Under the pieces are notes generated by a model. That model searched no databases. It saw nothing but the letters and a program-made list of their open reading frames with translations, and was not told the origin of the DNA. Source: Martinezella lusitana (GTDB lineage: Bacteria > Pseudomonadota > Alphaproteobacteria > Rhizobiales > Rhizobiaceae). From it: a stretch of DNA of 64,000 nt. Location of the stretch: positions 238,748-302,747 of the forward strand of contig NZ_WUEY01000007.1 of NCBI RefSeq assembly GCF_010668395.1, read 5' to 3'. The number at the start of each line of letters is the position of its first letter. The first letter of the stretch is position 1. Shown here in pieces: positions 45,809 through 54,642 of this stretch. The position numbers and the translations under genes were made by a program.

Positions 45809-47011
45809 CTTGTTCTTGTTGTAGACGTCGATGAAGACGGCGGCGAGAAGGACCGCACCCTTGATCATCTTCTGGGAATCCGTCTGGTAGCCGAGGATCG
45901 ACATGCCCTGGTTCAGGACACCCATGATAAGCGCGCCGATAACCGCACCGGTCACCTTGCCGACGCCGCCGGAGGCAGACGCGCCGCCGATGAAGCAGGC
46001 CGCGATCACGTCGAGCTCAAGACCGTCGCCGCCCTTGGCCGTTGCCGAGTTCAGGCGCGTGGCGATGATGATGCCGGCGATGCTGGCAAGAATGCCCATG
46101 TTGATGAAGGTGTAGAAGGTCAGACGGCGGGTATCGATACCGGAAAGCTTCGTGGCCTTCTCGTTGCCACCCATGGCATAGATGCGGCGGCCGATCGTGG
46201 TGCGCTGCGTGGCAAACGCATAAAGAGCGATCAGCAGCAGCATGAGGATCAGAACGTTCGGCAGGCCTCTGTAGGAGGAAATCTGGTAGCCGATGAAGAT
46301 GGTCGCAGCCGCAACCACCAGATTCTGGCCGACAAAGAAGCTGAACGGCTCGACATCGATACCGTGCTTCTCGTTCACGCTGCGGCGACGCCACGACAGG
46401 AAGAACATCACGATCGGTATGGCGACGGTCAGCAGAATCGATGTCGAATGGATGCCGCCCATGTCCGCAAAATCGGGAATGAAGCCCGTTGCGACGATCT
46501 GGAACGCCGGCGGGAATGGACCGATGCTGCTGCCGTTGCCGGTCGTGTTGATGATGGCATAGGTCAGACCGCGGAAAACCAGCATGCCCGAGAGCGTGAC
46601 GATGAATGACGGAATGCGGTGGTAGGCGATGAAGTATCCATGCCAGGCGCCGACCGCGGCCCCCATCAGAAGACAAATGACCGTGGCGAGCGCGAGATTC
46701 ATGTGCATCTGCACGACCAGCACGCCGGCAACCGCACCGACGAAACCGACGACGGAGCCTACGGAGAGGTCGATGTGTCCGGCCACGATGACCAGCAGCA
46801 TGCCGAGCGCCATGATGACGATGAACGAATTCTGCAGCACGATGTTGGTCAGGTTCTGTGGCCTGAACAGAACGCCGTTCGTGAGATACTGGAACAGCAG
46901 CATGATGACCACGAGCGCGATCAACATGCCGTATTCGCGAATATTGTTGCGGATATGGTCGCCTATGGAAACGACGTGGCTGCTTTCCGTGGCTGGGTTG
47001 GCCGAACTCAT
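45803..47011 (-). CDS. gguB: Multiple-sugar ABC transporter permease
   Basis: 402 residues of the ribose/xylose-type BPD_transp_2 permease family with about ten transmembrane segments; typical permease wording includes GHIDLSVGSVVGFVGAVAGV, IPSFIVTLSGMLVFRGL and the C-terminal FIGGASASGGVGKVTGAVIGALIMGVLNQGMS. Its ATG overlaps the gguA stop as ATGA. It forms the inner-membrane channel for sugars (arabinose, galactose, glucose, xylose) delivered by ChvE. Confidence 0.93.
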   Translation of the reverse strand: MSSANPATESSHVVSIGDHIRNNIREYGMLIALVVIMLLFQYLTNGVLFRPQNLTNIVLQNSFIVIMALGMLLVIVAGHIDLSVGSVVGFVGAVAGVLVVQMHMNLALATVICLLMGAAVGAWHGYFIAYHRIPSFIVTLSGMLVFRGLTYAIINTTGNGSSIGPFPPAFQIVATGFIPDFADMGGIHSTSILLTVAIPIVMFFLSWRRRSVNEKHGIDVEPFSFFVGQNLVVAAATIFIGYQISSYRGLPNVLILMLLLIALYAFATQRTTIGRRIYAMGGNEKATKLSGIDTRRLTFYTFINMGILASIAGIIIATRLNSATAKGGDGLELDVIAACFIGGASASGGVGKVTGAVIGALIMGVLNQGMSILGYQTDSQKMIKGAVLLAAVFIDVYNKNKG

Positions 47012-48546
47012 TGATGCTTCTCCCCTGAGCGCATGATAGCGCGCATGATGCTCTCCTGGCTCGCCTCTGCCTTTGGCAGTTCGGCGACGATGCGACCCTC
47101 GTTCATGACGTAGATGCGGTCGCAGGTGCCGAGAAGCTCGGGCATTTCCGATGAGATCATCAGAACGCCCTTTCCGTCGGCGGCAAGCTGGTTGATGATG
47201 GAATAGATTTCGTATTTTGCGCCGACATCGATGCCGCGCGTCGGCTCATCGAGGATGAGCACGTCGGGATCGGAGAACAGCCACTTCGACAGCACCACCT
47301 TCTGCTGGTTGCCGCCGGACAGGTTGCCCGCCTCCTGGAAGACGCCGGCCGAACGAATGCGCAGCTTGGCGCGATAGTTCGTCGCCACCTGCAGCTCACG
47401 CACGTCGTCGATGACGGTCGCCTTGGAAACGCCGAGCAGATTGGCGAGCGTCGTATTGTGCAGGATGCTGTTCGACAGAACCAGGCCGAGCTGCTTGCGG
47501 TCCTCCGTTACGTAGGCGAGACCGGCATCGATCGCCTTGCGCACCGTGCTGGTATCGACCGGCTTGCCTTCGAGGAAGACTTCGCCGCTGACCTTGTGGC
47601 CATAGGACTTGCCGAACACGCTCATGGCGAATTCCGTGCGTCCCGCACCCATCAGGCCGGCGATGCCGACCACTTCGCCCTTGCGCACATGGACGTTGAT
47701 GTCGTGCAGGATTTGCCGGTCGCGATGCTGCTGGTGAAAGGCGTTCCAGTTCTTCACTTCGAAGATGGTCTCGCCGATCGGAACCGAGCGCGGCGGATAG
47801 CGGTCGGCCAGTTCGCGGCCCACCATGTTGCGAATGATGATGTCTTCGCTGATCTCTTCTTCATGACAGTTCAGCGTCTTCACCGTCATGCCGTCGCGCA
47901 GCACCGTGATCTCGTCGGCCACCTTGCGCACTTCGTTAAGCTTGTGCGTGATGATGATCGAGGTGATGCCCTGGTTGCGGAACTCGATGAGGAGATTGAG
48001 GAGCGCATCGGAATCGCTTTCGTTCAGCGATGCCGTCGGCTCGTCGAGAATGAGCAGCTTGACGCTCTTCGACAGGGCCTTGGCGATCTCGACGAGCTGC
48101 TGCTTGCCGATGCCGATGTCGGTGACGAGCGTGTTCGGAGATTCCTTAAGGCCTACCTTGGAAAGCAGCTGCTTGGTGCGGGTAAAGGTTTCCTGCCAAT
48201 TGATCATGCCATTGGCGACGACCTCGTTGCCCAGGAAAATATTCTCGGCAATCGACAGCAGCGGCACGAGCGCCAGCTCCTGATGGATGATGATGATGCC
48301 GATTTCTTCGGAGTCCTTGATGGTCTTGAACTGGCGGACCGCGCCATCATAGTAGATGTCGCCGTCATAGCTGCCGGCCGGGTAGACGCCTGAAAGCACC
48401 TTCATCAGGGTGGACTTGCCGGCCCCATTTTCCCCGACCAAGGCATGGATTTCGCCCTGACGGACCTTCAGATTGACATTTTCCAAAGCGTTCACACCGG
48501 GGAACGATTTGGTGATGCTCCGCATTTCGAGGATGGTATTGTCCAT
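47008..48546 (-). CDS. gguA: Multiple-sugar ABC transporter ATP-binding protein (double ABC)
   Basis: 512 residues with two ABC domains as in RbsA/MglA. Domain 1 has Walker A GENGAGKST, a signature-like segment GIGKQQLVEIAKAL and Walker B LLILDEPTASL. Domain 2 has a degenerate Walker A (GLMGAGRTE), signature LSGGNQQKVVLSKWL and DVLILDEPTRGID. The second site is therefore probably poorly active, which is normal for the family. It powers uptake of ChvE-bound sugars. Confidence 0.94.
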   Translation of the reverse strand: MDNTILEMRSITKSFPGVNALENVNLKVRQGEIHALVGENGAGKSTLMKVLSGVYPAGSYDGDIYYDGAVRQFKTIKDSEEIGIIIIHQELALVPLLSIAENIFLGNEVVANGMINWQETFTRTKQLLSKVGLKESPNTLVTDIGIGKQQLVEIAKALSKSVKLLILDEPTASLNESDSDALLNLLIEFRNQGITSIIITHKLNEVRKVADEITVLRDGMTVKTLNCHEEEISEDIIIRNMVGRELADRYPPRSVPIGETIFEVKNWNAFHQQHRDRQILHDINVHVRKGEVVGIAGLMGAGRTEFAMSVFGKSYGHKVSGEVFLEGKPVDTSTVRKAIDAGLAYVTEDRKQLGLVLSNSILHNTTLANLLGVSKATVIDDVRELQVATNYRAKLRIRSAGVFQEAGNLSGGNQQKVVLSKWLFSDPDVLILDEPTRGIDVGAKYEIYSIINQLAADGKGVLMISSEMPELLGTCDRIYVMNEGRIVAELPKAEASQESIMRAIMRSGEKHQ

Positions 48547-48606
48547 TGTCCGTATCCAACGCCGCGACCGAACATAGCAGACCGCGCGATCGTCTTAAAC
48601 ATCAAA

Positions 48607-48636
48607 GCCAGGGCCCGCATTTCAGCAAGCCCTGGC
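48607..48636 (-). promoter_or_regulatory. chvE-gguA intercistronic hairpin
   Basis: GCCAGGGC / GCCCTGGC stem in the 105-base gap after chvE. Such hairpins often protect the binding-protein message so that ChvE outnumbers the transporter subunits. Followed on the minus strand by a modest T-rich stretch, so partial termination is possible. Confidence 0.55.
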
Positions 48637-48651
48637 CGCTATATTGGAAGA

Positions 48652-49716
48652 TTACTTCAGCTGGTCAGCCTTGTAGTAACCGCCATCGACGAGGATCTTC
48701 TCGTAGTTGGTCTTGTCGACTGCGACCGGGGTCAGCAGGTAGGACGGGATGACCTTGACGCCGTTGTCGTAGGTCTTGGTGTCGTTGACTTCAGGCGTCT
48801 TGCCTTCCATCAGCGCGTTGACCATGTCGACGGTGACCTTTGCGAGGTCACGGGTGTCCTTGAAGATCGTGGAGTGCTGTTCGCCTGCGATGATGGACTT
48901 GACCGACGGAATTTCGGAGTCCTGGCCGGTAACGACCGGGAGCTTCACGCCGCCGGAGCCGTAGCCAACGCCCTTGAGCGAAGACAGGATACCGATCGAC
49001 AGGCCGTCATACGGAGACAGCACTGCATCGACGTGAGCGTCGGTGTAGTAAGCCGAAAGCAGGTTATCCATGCGAGCCTGGGCCGTTGCCGGATCCCAAC
49101 GCAGCGTGCCGACCTTGTCCATGCCCATCTGGCCGGACTTGACGACGAGCTTGCCGCTGTCGATGTAGGGCTTCAGAACCGACATTGCGCCGTCATAGAA
49201 GAAGAAGGCGTTGTTGTCGTCCGGAGAACCGCCGAACAGTTCGATGTTGAACGGGCCCTTGCCATCCTTGAGGCCGAGGGCGTCGACGATCGAGCCAGCC
49301 TGAAGAACGCCGACCTTGAAGTTGTCGAAGGTTGCGTAATAGTCGACGTTGCCGCTGTTGCGGATCAGACGGTCATAAGCGATGACCTTGATGCCGGCAT
49401 CGTGAGCCTTCTGCAGAACGTCGGACAGCGTGGTGCCGTCGATCGAAGCGATAACGAGAACCTTGTCGCCCTTCGTGACCATGTTTTCGATCTGCGAAAG
49501 CTGGTTCGGAATGTCGTCGTCGCCATACTGCAGGTCGGTGCCGTAACCGGCAGCCTGGAGCTGCTTGACGATGTTGTTGCCGTCATCGATCCAGCGAGCC
49601 GAAGCCTTGGTCGGCATGGCGATACCGACAGTCCCCTTATCTGCCGCGAAGGCAGGTGCCACCAGCGTAGCGACGCCGAGCGCGGCGCCGGCCATCAATG
49701 AGATAATGGATTTCAT
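48652..49716 (-). CDS. chvE: Periplasmic multiple sugar-binding protein ChvE
   Basis: 354 residues, the length of Agrobacterium ChvE. A signal peptide ends at VAPAFAADKG; the mature type-1 periplasmic binding fold has GTVGIAMPTKASARWIDDG, SQIENMVTKGDKVLVIASIDG and VTGQDSEIPSVKSIIAGEQ. ChvE binds several aldose sugars; in Agrobacterium it also couples sugar sensing to VirA, whereas here no vir genes are present. The start is fixed by AAGGGAGAGAG upstream. First gene of the operon, divergent from gbpR. Confidence 0.94.
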   Translation of the reverse strand: MKSIISLMAGAALGVATLVAPAFAADKGTVGIAMPTKASARWIDDGNNIVKQLQAAGYGTDLQYGDDDIPNQLSQIENMVTKGDKVLVIASIDGTTLSDVLQKAHDAGIKVIAYDRLIRNSGNVDYYATFDNFKVGVLQAGSIVDALGLKDGKGPFNIELFGGSPDDNNAFFFYDGAMSVLKPYIDSGKLVVKSGQMGMDKVGTLRWDPATAQARMDNLLSAYYTDAHVDAVLSPYDGLSIGILSSLKGVGYGSGGVKLPVVTGQDSEIPSVKSIIAGEQHSTIFKDTRDLAKVTVDMVNALMEGKTPEVNDTKTYDNGVKVIPSYLLTPVAVDKTNYEKILVDGGYYKADQLK

Positions 49717-49880
49717 TACTCTCTCCCTTGTTGTTAATATGACGGACGAAAAATGCCCGCCCGAAACTGCGGCAGGTTCCGTAGAAGGAATAGTTTACTT
49801 CTAATTGTGAGACACGAAGTAGGTCTCCTCCACGCTCTCACGGTTTATGAGCTGTACCCAGCGCACGATCGGCAAACTCG

Positions 49881-49939
49881 TACGATTTCGTATAACTGTC
49901 AAATAGAATAACTGGCAAAACACATACCAAGTTTGGTAT
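49881..49939. promoter_or_regulatory. Two inverted repeats in the chvE-gbpR intergenic region, candidate GbpR sites
   Basis: TACGA-TT-TCGTA (49881-49892) and ATACCAA-GT-TTGGTAT (49924-49939). Both are perfect in their arms and lie between the divergent starts, 165-223 bases upstream of the chvE start and 51-109 upstream of gbpR. LysR-type regulators bind such dyads; which one GbpR uses cannot be told from one sequence. Confidence 0.5.
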
Positions 49940-49989
49940 AGCATTAAAAAATAGTACTTTTTTGCCGACGAACGGGAAATTTGGCCGCT

Positions 49990-50997
49990 ATGGAGAAAAT
50001 ATATAACGATTATTTCAGCGAAGGCATTGAGATTCATTCCGACAATTTTCGCGACGACACGTTGCTGAAGGCCGGTTTGAAGCTCAATCATTTGCGCATG
50101 ATCGTCACGATCGAGGACCACGGGCAAATATCCGCCGCCGCCGAGTCCATGAACATGTCACAACCTGCGGCTTCGCGCATGCTCTCCGAAATGGAGTCGA
50201 TTGTCAAAAGCCCTCTTTACGAACGCGTCGCCAGAGGCGTCGTTCTCACTCCTTTCGGTCTTGCGCTAGCTAAGCGGGCACGCAAGATCCTGCTCGAGCT
50301 GCGAGAGGCGGGCCGCGAACTCGGCGCACTGCGCACCGGCAAGGGCGGCTCCGTCTTCCTGGGAGCGGTAACGGCCCCGGCGATCAGCCTGGTTGTACCG
50401 GCAATCCAGCGCGTGACGCGCACCTATCCCGGCATCGAGATCAATATCGAAGTCGAAAACAGCAATGTGCTGGCCCGGGAGCTTCTGGCGGCCCGCCACG
50501 ATTTCATCATCAGCCGCATCCCCGACGATCTCGATCCGCGTCTGTTCACAGCCCATGAGATCGGCGTCGAGAAGGCATGCCTCGTCGTGCGCAACGGCCA
50601 TCCGCTGCTTGCAAAGGGAGTGGCCGGACTGCACGACCTGGGCGGCTACGACTGGGTCTTCCAGCCGCCCGGCACCTTGCTGAGACGCAAGGTGGAAGAC
50701 ATCTTCCTCGCCGCGGGCGTGCCTCTGCCGGAGAATGTCGTCAACACCTCTTCGCTGCTGCTGACGCTTGCCGTCGTGTGCAAGACAGATGCGATCGCCC
50801 CCATCGCACTGGACATGGCGCAATTCATCTGCGGACAATCTTCCAGGGCCGGCGAATCCTGCATTCTGCCGATCGATTTCGATATCGACGTCAGGCCTTA
50901 CAGCCTCATCACGGCCCGCGAGCGCGCCATGCCGCCGAGCGCCCGGCTGCTGCACGACATGATCCTGGAGGAAAGCCGCAACCTTTCACTGGCATAA
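49990..50997 (+). CDS. gbpR: LysR family regulator GbpR
   Basis: 335 residues from the ATG at 49990 (a TTG at 49981 is in frame). The N-terminal 30 residues precede the HTH (LNHLRMIVTIEDHGQISAAAESMNMSQPAASRMLSEME), a longer leader than usual but as in the galactose-binding-protein regulator GbpR. The effector domain (about 120-335) fits LysR. GbpR controls chvE in response to sugars such as L-arabinose and D-galactose; the divergent position supports this. Confidence 0.88.
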   Translation: MEKIYNDYFSEGIEIHSDNFRDDTLLKAGLKLNHLRMIVTIEDHGQISAAAESMNMSQPAASRMLSEMESIVKSPLYERVARGVVLTPFGLALAKRARKILLELREAGRELGALRTGKGGSVFLGAVTAPAISLVVPAIQRVTRTYPGIEINIEVENSNVLARELLAARHDFIISRIPDDLDPRLFTAHEIGVEKACLVVRNGHPLLAKGVAGLHDLGGYDWVFQPPGTLLRRKVEDIFLAAGVPLPENVVNTSSLLLTLAVVCKTDAIAPIALDMAQFICGQSSRAGESCILPIDFDIDVRPYSLITARERAMPPSARLLHDMILEESRNLSLA

Positions 50998-51072
50998 CAA
51001 GATGCCCGCGACGGCGGTGCGATAAGCTCCACGCCAACTTCCGCCCCTATGACGCTTGGCGTGGAGGCCAGC

Positions 51073-51534
51073 ATGCTGTTCAGGCAATCATTGTTCCAAT
51101 CCGTGCTCGATCGTCTCGATACGGAAGAAGACACTCCGGAAAAGGAAGAGGCTGCGCATCGCATTCGCGGCCTGAACGTCAGCTTTGCCGCAACGGTGCC
51201 CGGCGGCGAGACGCCCGAGGTCTACCGCCCCGACGAAGCCTATCGCGACAATCTCGGCGACCCGATCGTTCCGCCGGAACTTGAACCAGCGCCGCCGGAA
51301 CCGGAGCCGCCGGTCATGCCGGAGCATCTCAGCCGAACCACAAGGCAAGAAGTGGCTGCGGAGCTGGCGATCACCTCCGATCATACGCGCGAAGCCCTGC
51401 AGGAAAAGCGCCGCAGCTTTGCCAAGGCCAATCATCCGGACAGCGTCGCCGCCCTCTTCCGCGAGCAGGCAACGACCCGAATGACGCTCGCCAATCAGTT
51501 GATCGACGAAGCCATTCGCCGCCTCAAGCGATGA
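51073..51534 (+). CDS. Hypothetical protein with J-domain-like segment
   Basis: 153 residues from the ATG at 51073, chosen for GGAGG upstream; an ATG at 51049 is also open. The middle (about 60-90) is Pro/Glu-rich and probably disordered. The C-terminal part (AAELAITSDHTREALQEKRRSFAKANHPDSVA) has the RRxFAKxxHPD pattern of a J-domain helix II/HPD loop, so DnaK co-chaperone activity is possible but the domain looks incomplete. Its stop abuts the stop of the convergent small membrane protein gene. Confidence 0.65.
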   Translation: MLFRQSLFQSVLDRLDTEEDTPEKEEAAHRIRGLNVSFAATVPGGETPEVYRPDEAYRDNLGDPIVPPELEPAPPEPEPPVMPEHLSRTTRQEVAAELAITSDHTREALQEKRRSFAKANHPDSVAALFREQATTRMTLANQLIDEAIRRLKR

Positions 51535-51795
51535 TTATTTTTTGTCGTCCGCCGGTGTATCGCTCTCATCCGCATCATCCTGCGGCGGAGCCTCGACATT
51601 TGCGGCAGGCGGTTGCGGCTTGAAATTCAACAGCAGCATCCAGGCAGAATAGGCGCCGAGCGCGCCGGAAAGCATGGCCCAAAAGGGCTGGGAACCAAGC
51701 GTTTCGACGGCTGCCCAGCCAAAGCAGACGGCCACGATAAGGATGCGCACCCAAAGCGGCTTGTAGATGGGATGGCTGGGATCGATCAGTTGCAT
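51535..51795 (-). CDS. Small membrane protein of unknown function
   Basis: 86 residues from the ATG at 51795 (a TTG at 51816 is also open). Two hydrophobic helices at about residues 15-33 and 38-56, then an acidic, Pro/Asp-rich tail. The N-terminus MQLIDPSHPIYKPLWVR looks like a conserved rhizobial small protein. No function known. Stops adjacent and convergent with the J-like gene. Confidence 0.65.
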   Translation of the reverse strand: MQLIDPSHPIYKPLWVRILIVAVCFGWAAVETLGSQPFWAMLSGALGAYSAWMLLLNFKPQPPAANVEAPPQDDADESDTPADDKK

Positions 51796-51964
51796 GGGTC
51801 TCTTTTGCCTGTTCAAGAAGACTTGTCTTAGCGCATCCTCGGGAAAATAGTGAAGCGGTCTCGATAAAATAAGGTTTCGCGGACGGATTTCGGATAAGCG
51901 GATACCGGACCCAAGATTTTAAAAAATGTGAAGTCCAGGCGGCTTGACGCCACCATTAGAAAAT

Positions 51965-51978
51965 GGAATGAAAATTCC
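51965..51978. promoter_or_regulatory. IolR-type operator before idhA
   Basis: GGAA-TGAAAA-TTCC, an exact match to the GGAA-N6-TTCC palindrome bound by the inositol repressor IolR in Sinorhizobium. It lies 49 bases upstream of the idhA start, a position suited to repression. The surrounding 51817-52026 interval contains no gene. Confidence 0.75.
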
Positions 51979-52026
51979 ATATAGTTTGCCATTCGGTTCA
52001 TTTGTTCCGAATCCAGGGAGGTAAAA

Positions 52027-53019
52027 ATGACTGTCAGATTTGGTCTGCTCGGCGCCGGACGCATCGGCAAGGTGCATGCGAAGGCCGTCAGCGGCGATGC
52101 CAACGCCAAGCTCGTCGCCGTTGCGGATGCGTTTCCGGCCGCAGCGGAAGCCATTTCCGCCGCCTATGGCTGCGAAGTCCGCACCATCGAGGCGATCGAA
52201 GCCGCCAAGGATATCGATGCCGTCGTGATCTGCACGCCGACCGATACCCATGCCGACCTCATCGAGCGCTTCTCCCGCGCCGGCAAGGCCGTCTTCTGCG
52301 AGAAGCCCATCGATCTCGACGCTGCCCGCGTCAAGGCCTGCATCAAGGTCGTCGAGGAAACCAAGGGCAAGCTGATGGTCGGCTTCAACCGCCGCTTCGA
52401 CCCGCATTTCATGGCCGTCAAGAAGGCAATCGACGAAGGCCGCATCGGCACCGTCGAGATGGTGACGATCACCTCGCGCGATCCGGGCGCTCCGCCCGTC
52501 GATTACATCAAGCGCTCCGGCGGCATTTTCCGCGACATGACCATCCATGACTTCGACATGGCCCGTTTCCTGCTCGGCGAAGAGCCGGTGGCCGTGACGG
52601 CAACCGCTGCCGTACTGGTCGACAAGGCGATCGGCGAGGCCGGCGATTACGACAGCGTCTCCGTCATCCTACAGACGGCATCCGGCAAGCAGGCGATCAT
52701 CTCCAACTCGCGCCGCGCCACCTATGGCTACGATCAGCGCATCGAGATCCACGGCTCGAAGGGCCTGGTATCGGCCGAAAACCAGCGCCCCTTCTCCATC
52801 GAAGTTGCCAATGGCGATGGCTACACCCGCCCGCCGCTGCATGATTTCTTCATGACGCGCTACACCGAAGCCTATGCCAACGAGATCGCAAGCTTCATCG
52901 CCGCGATCGAAAAGGGCGCCACCATCACGCCGTCGGGCGCAGATGGCCTTGCCGCGCTGAAGCTGGCGGATGCCGCCCTGCAGTCGGTCAAGGAAGGCCG
53001 GCTGGTCAAGATCGACTAA
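52027..53019 (+). CDS. idhA: Inositol 2-dehydrogenase
   Basis: 330 residues of the Gfo/Idh/MocA family; oxidises myo-inositol to 2-keto-myo-inositol with NAD+, the first step of inositol catabolism. Rossmann loop FGLLGAGRIGKVH, EKPIDLD (catalytic Lys in CEKPID), DMTIHDFDMARFL (Asp/His pair) and a C-terminal dimer sheet with KGLVSAENQRPF. The ribosome site GGGAGG is strong. An IolR-type site precedes and a terminator follows, so it is a single-gene unit; the other iol genes are not in the window. Confidence 0.95.
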   Translation: MTVRFGLLGAGRIGKVHAKAVSGDANAKLVAVADAFPAAAEAISAAYGCEVRTIEAIEAAKDIDAVVICTPTDTHADLIERFSRAGKAVFCEKPIDLDAARVKACIKVVEETKGKLMVGFNRRFDPHFMAVKKAIDEGRIGTVEMVTITSRDPGAPPVDYIKRSGGIFRDMTIHDFDMARFLLGEEPVAVTATAAVLVDKAIGEAGDYDSVSVILQTASGKQAIISNSRRATYGYDQRIEIHGSKGLVSAENQRPFSIEVANGDGYTRPPLHDFFMTRYTEAYANEIASFIAAIEKGATITPSGADGLAALKLADAALQSVKEGRLVKID

Positions 53020-53056
53020 GCAGCCAACCGATCCCTCCAGGGGATAGGGTCCTCCC

Positions 53057-53095
53057 AAAAAGTCCGCCGCGAATCGCTTCGCGGCGGACTTTTTC
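53057..53095 (+). terminator. Rho-independent terminator after idhA
   Basis: AAAAAGTCCGCCGCGAA / TTCGCGGCGGACTTTTT, a long near-perfect stem with T run, starting 37 bases after the idhA stop. Confidence 0.93.
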
Positions 53096-53234
53096 TTTGG
53101 CCTCTCCGACGCGGGGCACAATCCCGGGTGCGGCAGGTGTTGGAGAGCCTGCCGCGGAAAGAGGATAGCCATCGACCAGGGGCTGACGGAGAAAGCTCTT
53201 GCGATTCACATAAGTCCATGCTTATCTGTTATTC

Positions 53235-53549
53235 ATGATGGAGAATGAGATATTCCGGGCTTTGGCCGATCCGACCCGCCGCGCCATTTTTGAGAAGCTG
53301 GCTGCGGGCAGCATGAATGCCAGCGGATTGCGCGAAGGCATTGATATCAGCCAGCCGGCGATGTCCCAGCACCTTGCGGTCCTGCGCAGCGCCGGGCTGG
53401 TCAGGGAAGAACGGCAGGGGCGTTTCGTGAATTACGAGGTCGATCCGGAGGGACTGGCCCTCATCGCCCAATGGCTGGCGAAATACCGCGCCTACTGGCC
53501 CGCGCGGATCGAAGCTCTCAAGGTCTTGCTGAAGGATATGGATCAATGA
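53235..53549 (+). CDS. ArsR family transcriptional regulator (SRPBCC-linked)
   Basis: 104 residues; a winged-helix regulator with FRALADPTRRAIFEKLAAG at the N-terminus and the recognition-helix region ISQPAMSQHLAVLRSAGLV. No Cys metal-box is seen, so it is the non-metal ArsR type that pairs with SRPBCC proteins. The stop overlaps the next start by ATGA. An AT-rich interval upstream (53205-53234) is the likely promoter. Confidence 0.9.
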   Translation: MMENEIFRALADPTRRAIFEKLAAGSMNASGLREGIDISQPAMSQHLAVLRSAGLVREERQGRFVNYEVDPEGLALIAQWLAKYRAYWPARIEALKVLLKDMDQ

Positions 53550-53905
53550 ACGACGTGAAGATCCCCGCGCGGACAAACGGCATCGAACTCGAATACGACC
53601 TCGACGAGCCGCCGCAAAAGGTCTGGCGCGCGGTCAGCACCCCCGAGCTTCGGGAAAACTGGCTGCCGAAGGACGCTTTGGCCGATCCCGAGGCGGTATC
53701 GGTCATGCCGGGCAAAGAGGTCCGCTACCGGCTGCGCGATGATGCGCCGCCATTTCTCGAAAGCACCGTGACGTTCCGGATAGCCCCCAACGCAAGCGGC
53801 GGCACGCGCCTGCGGATTATCCACGAGCTGGACGATGCGCGGCTTCGCGAGGCTGAAAAGGCCGCGGCGAACAATAACGGCTTTGTCGTCATGCGCGCCG
53901 CCTGA
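53546..53905 (+). CDS. SRPBCC/AHSA1-type protein
   Basis: 119 residues. The typical opening IELEYDLDEPPQKVWRAVSTPELRENWL gives the family; the fold is shorter than the usual 140-160 residues and lacks the final long helix wording (the C-terminus is NNNGFVVMRAA), so it may be a trimmed version. Translationally coupled to the ArsR gene; ligand unknown. Confidence 0.8.
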   Translation: MNDVKIPARTNGIELEYDLDEPPQKVWRAVSTPELRENWLPKDALADPEAVSVMPGKEVRYRLRDDAPPFLESTVTFRIAPNASGGTRLRIIHELDDARLREAEKAAANNNGFVVMRAA

Positions 53906-53949
53906 CGCGCCGAACCGATCAACACCCTCAAGAACATTGGAGTTCGCCG

Positions 53950-54573
53950 ATGCGCGAAGCGATGCAACTCGTCCCTATGGTCGTGGAACAATCCAGCAGA
54001 GGAGAGCGGTCTTTCGACATCTATTCCCGTCTGCTCCGCGAAAGAATCATCTTCCTGAACGGCGAGGTGAACGATACCGTCTCGGCGCTCGTTTGCGCAC
54101 AACTGCTGTTTCTCGAGGCGGAAAGCCCCAAGAAGCCGATCAGCCTCTACGTCAATTCACCGGGCGGTCTCGTCACCAGCGGCTTCGCCATGTACGACAC
54201 CATGCGCTACATCCGCGCGCCGGTGCACACACTCTGCATGGGGACCGCCCGTTCGATGGGGTCGTTCCTGCTGATGGCTGGGGAACCCGGCCAACGAGCC
54301 GCTTTGCCCAACGCCAATATCCTGATCCATCAGCCCCTGGGCGGCTTCCAGGGCCAGGCATCCGACATACTCATCCATGCCGAGGAAATCAAACGCACCA
54401 AGCATCGCATGACACGGCTCTACGCCGAACATTGCGGCCGGTCCTATGAGGAATTCGAACGCGCCATGGACCGCGACCACTTCATGACGGCGGAAGAGGC
54501 GCTGGAATGGGGTCTCATAGACCGTATTCTGCATGTTCGCGAAGAAGATCGGCTTTTGGATCCGGCGGATTGA
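53950..54573 (+). CDS. clpP: ATP-dependent Clp protease proteolytic subunit (paralogue)
   Basis: 207 residues of the ClpP serine peptidase. The triad is visible: Ser102 (TARSMGSFLL), His127 (LIHQPLGG) 25 residues later as in E. coli, and the Asp in the FERAMDRDHFMTAEEA region. The usual AASMG is ARSMG here. The processed N-terminal leader of the main ClpP is replaced by MREAMQLVPMVVEQSSRGERS. No clpX or tig neighbours exist, so this is a secondary copy, as is common in Rhizobiaceae. Confidence 0.92.
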   Translation: MREAMQLVPMVVEQSSRGERSFDIYSRLLRERIIFLNGEVNDTVSALVCAQLLFLEAESPKKPISLYVNSPGGLVTSGFAMYDTMRYIRAPVHTLCMGTARSMGSFLLMAGEPGQRAALPNANILIHQPLGGFQGQASDILIHAEEIKRTKHRMTRLYAEHCGRSYEEFERAMDRDHFMTAEEALEWGLIDRILHVREEDRLLDPAD

Positions 54574-54642
54574 TTTCACCGGCAACGGCGGCAAGCCCTG
54601 AAGTTGCCGGCCATGCGCATGGCGGCGACTTGCCTTTGCCGC

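Noticed and set aside
48652..50997. Link to virulence (VirA/VirG) because of chvE
   Set aside because: No vir genes or T-DNA features occur here; chvE-gguABC is general rhizobial sugar uptake.
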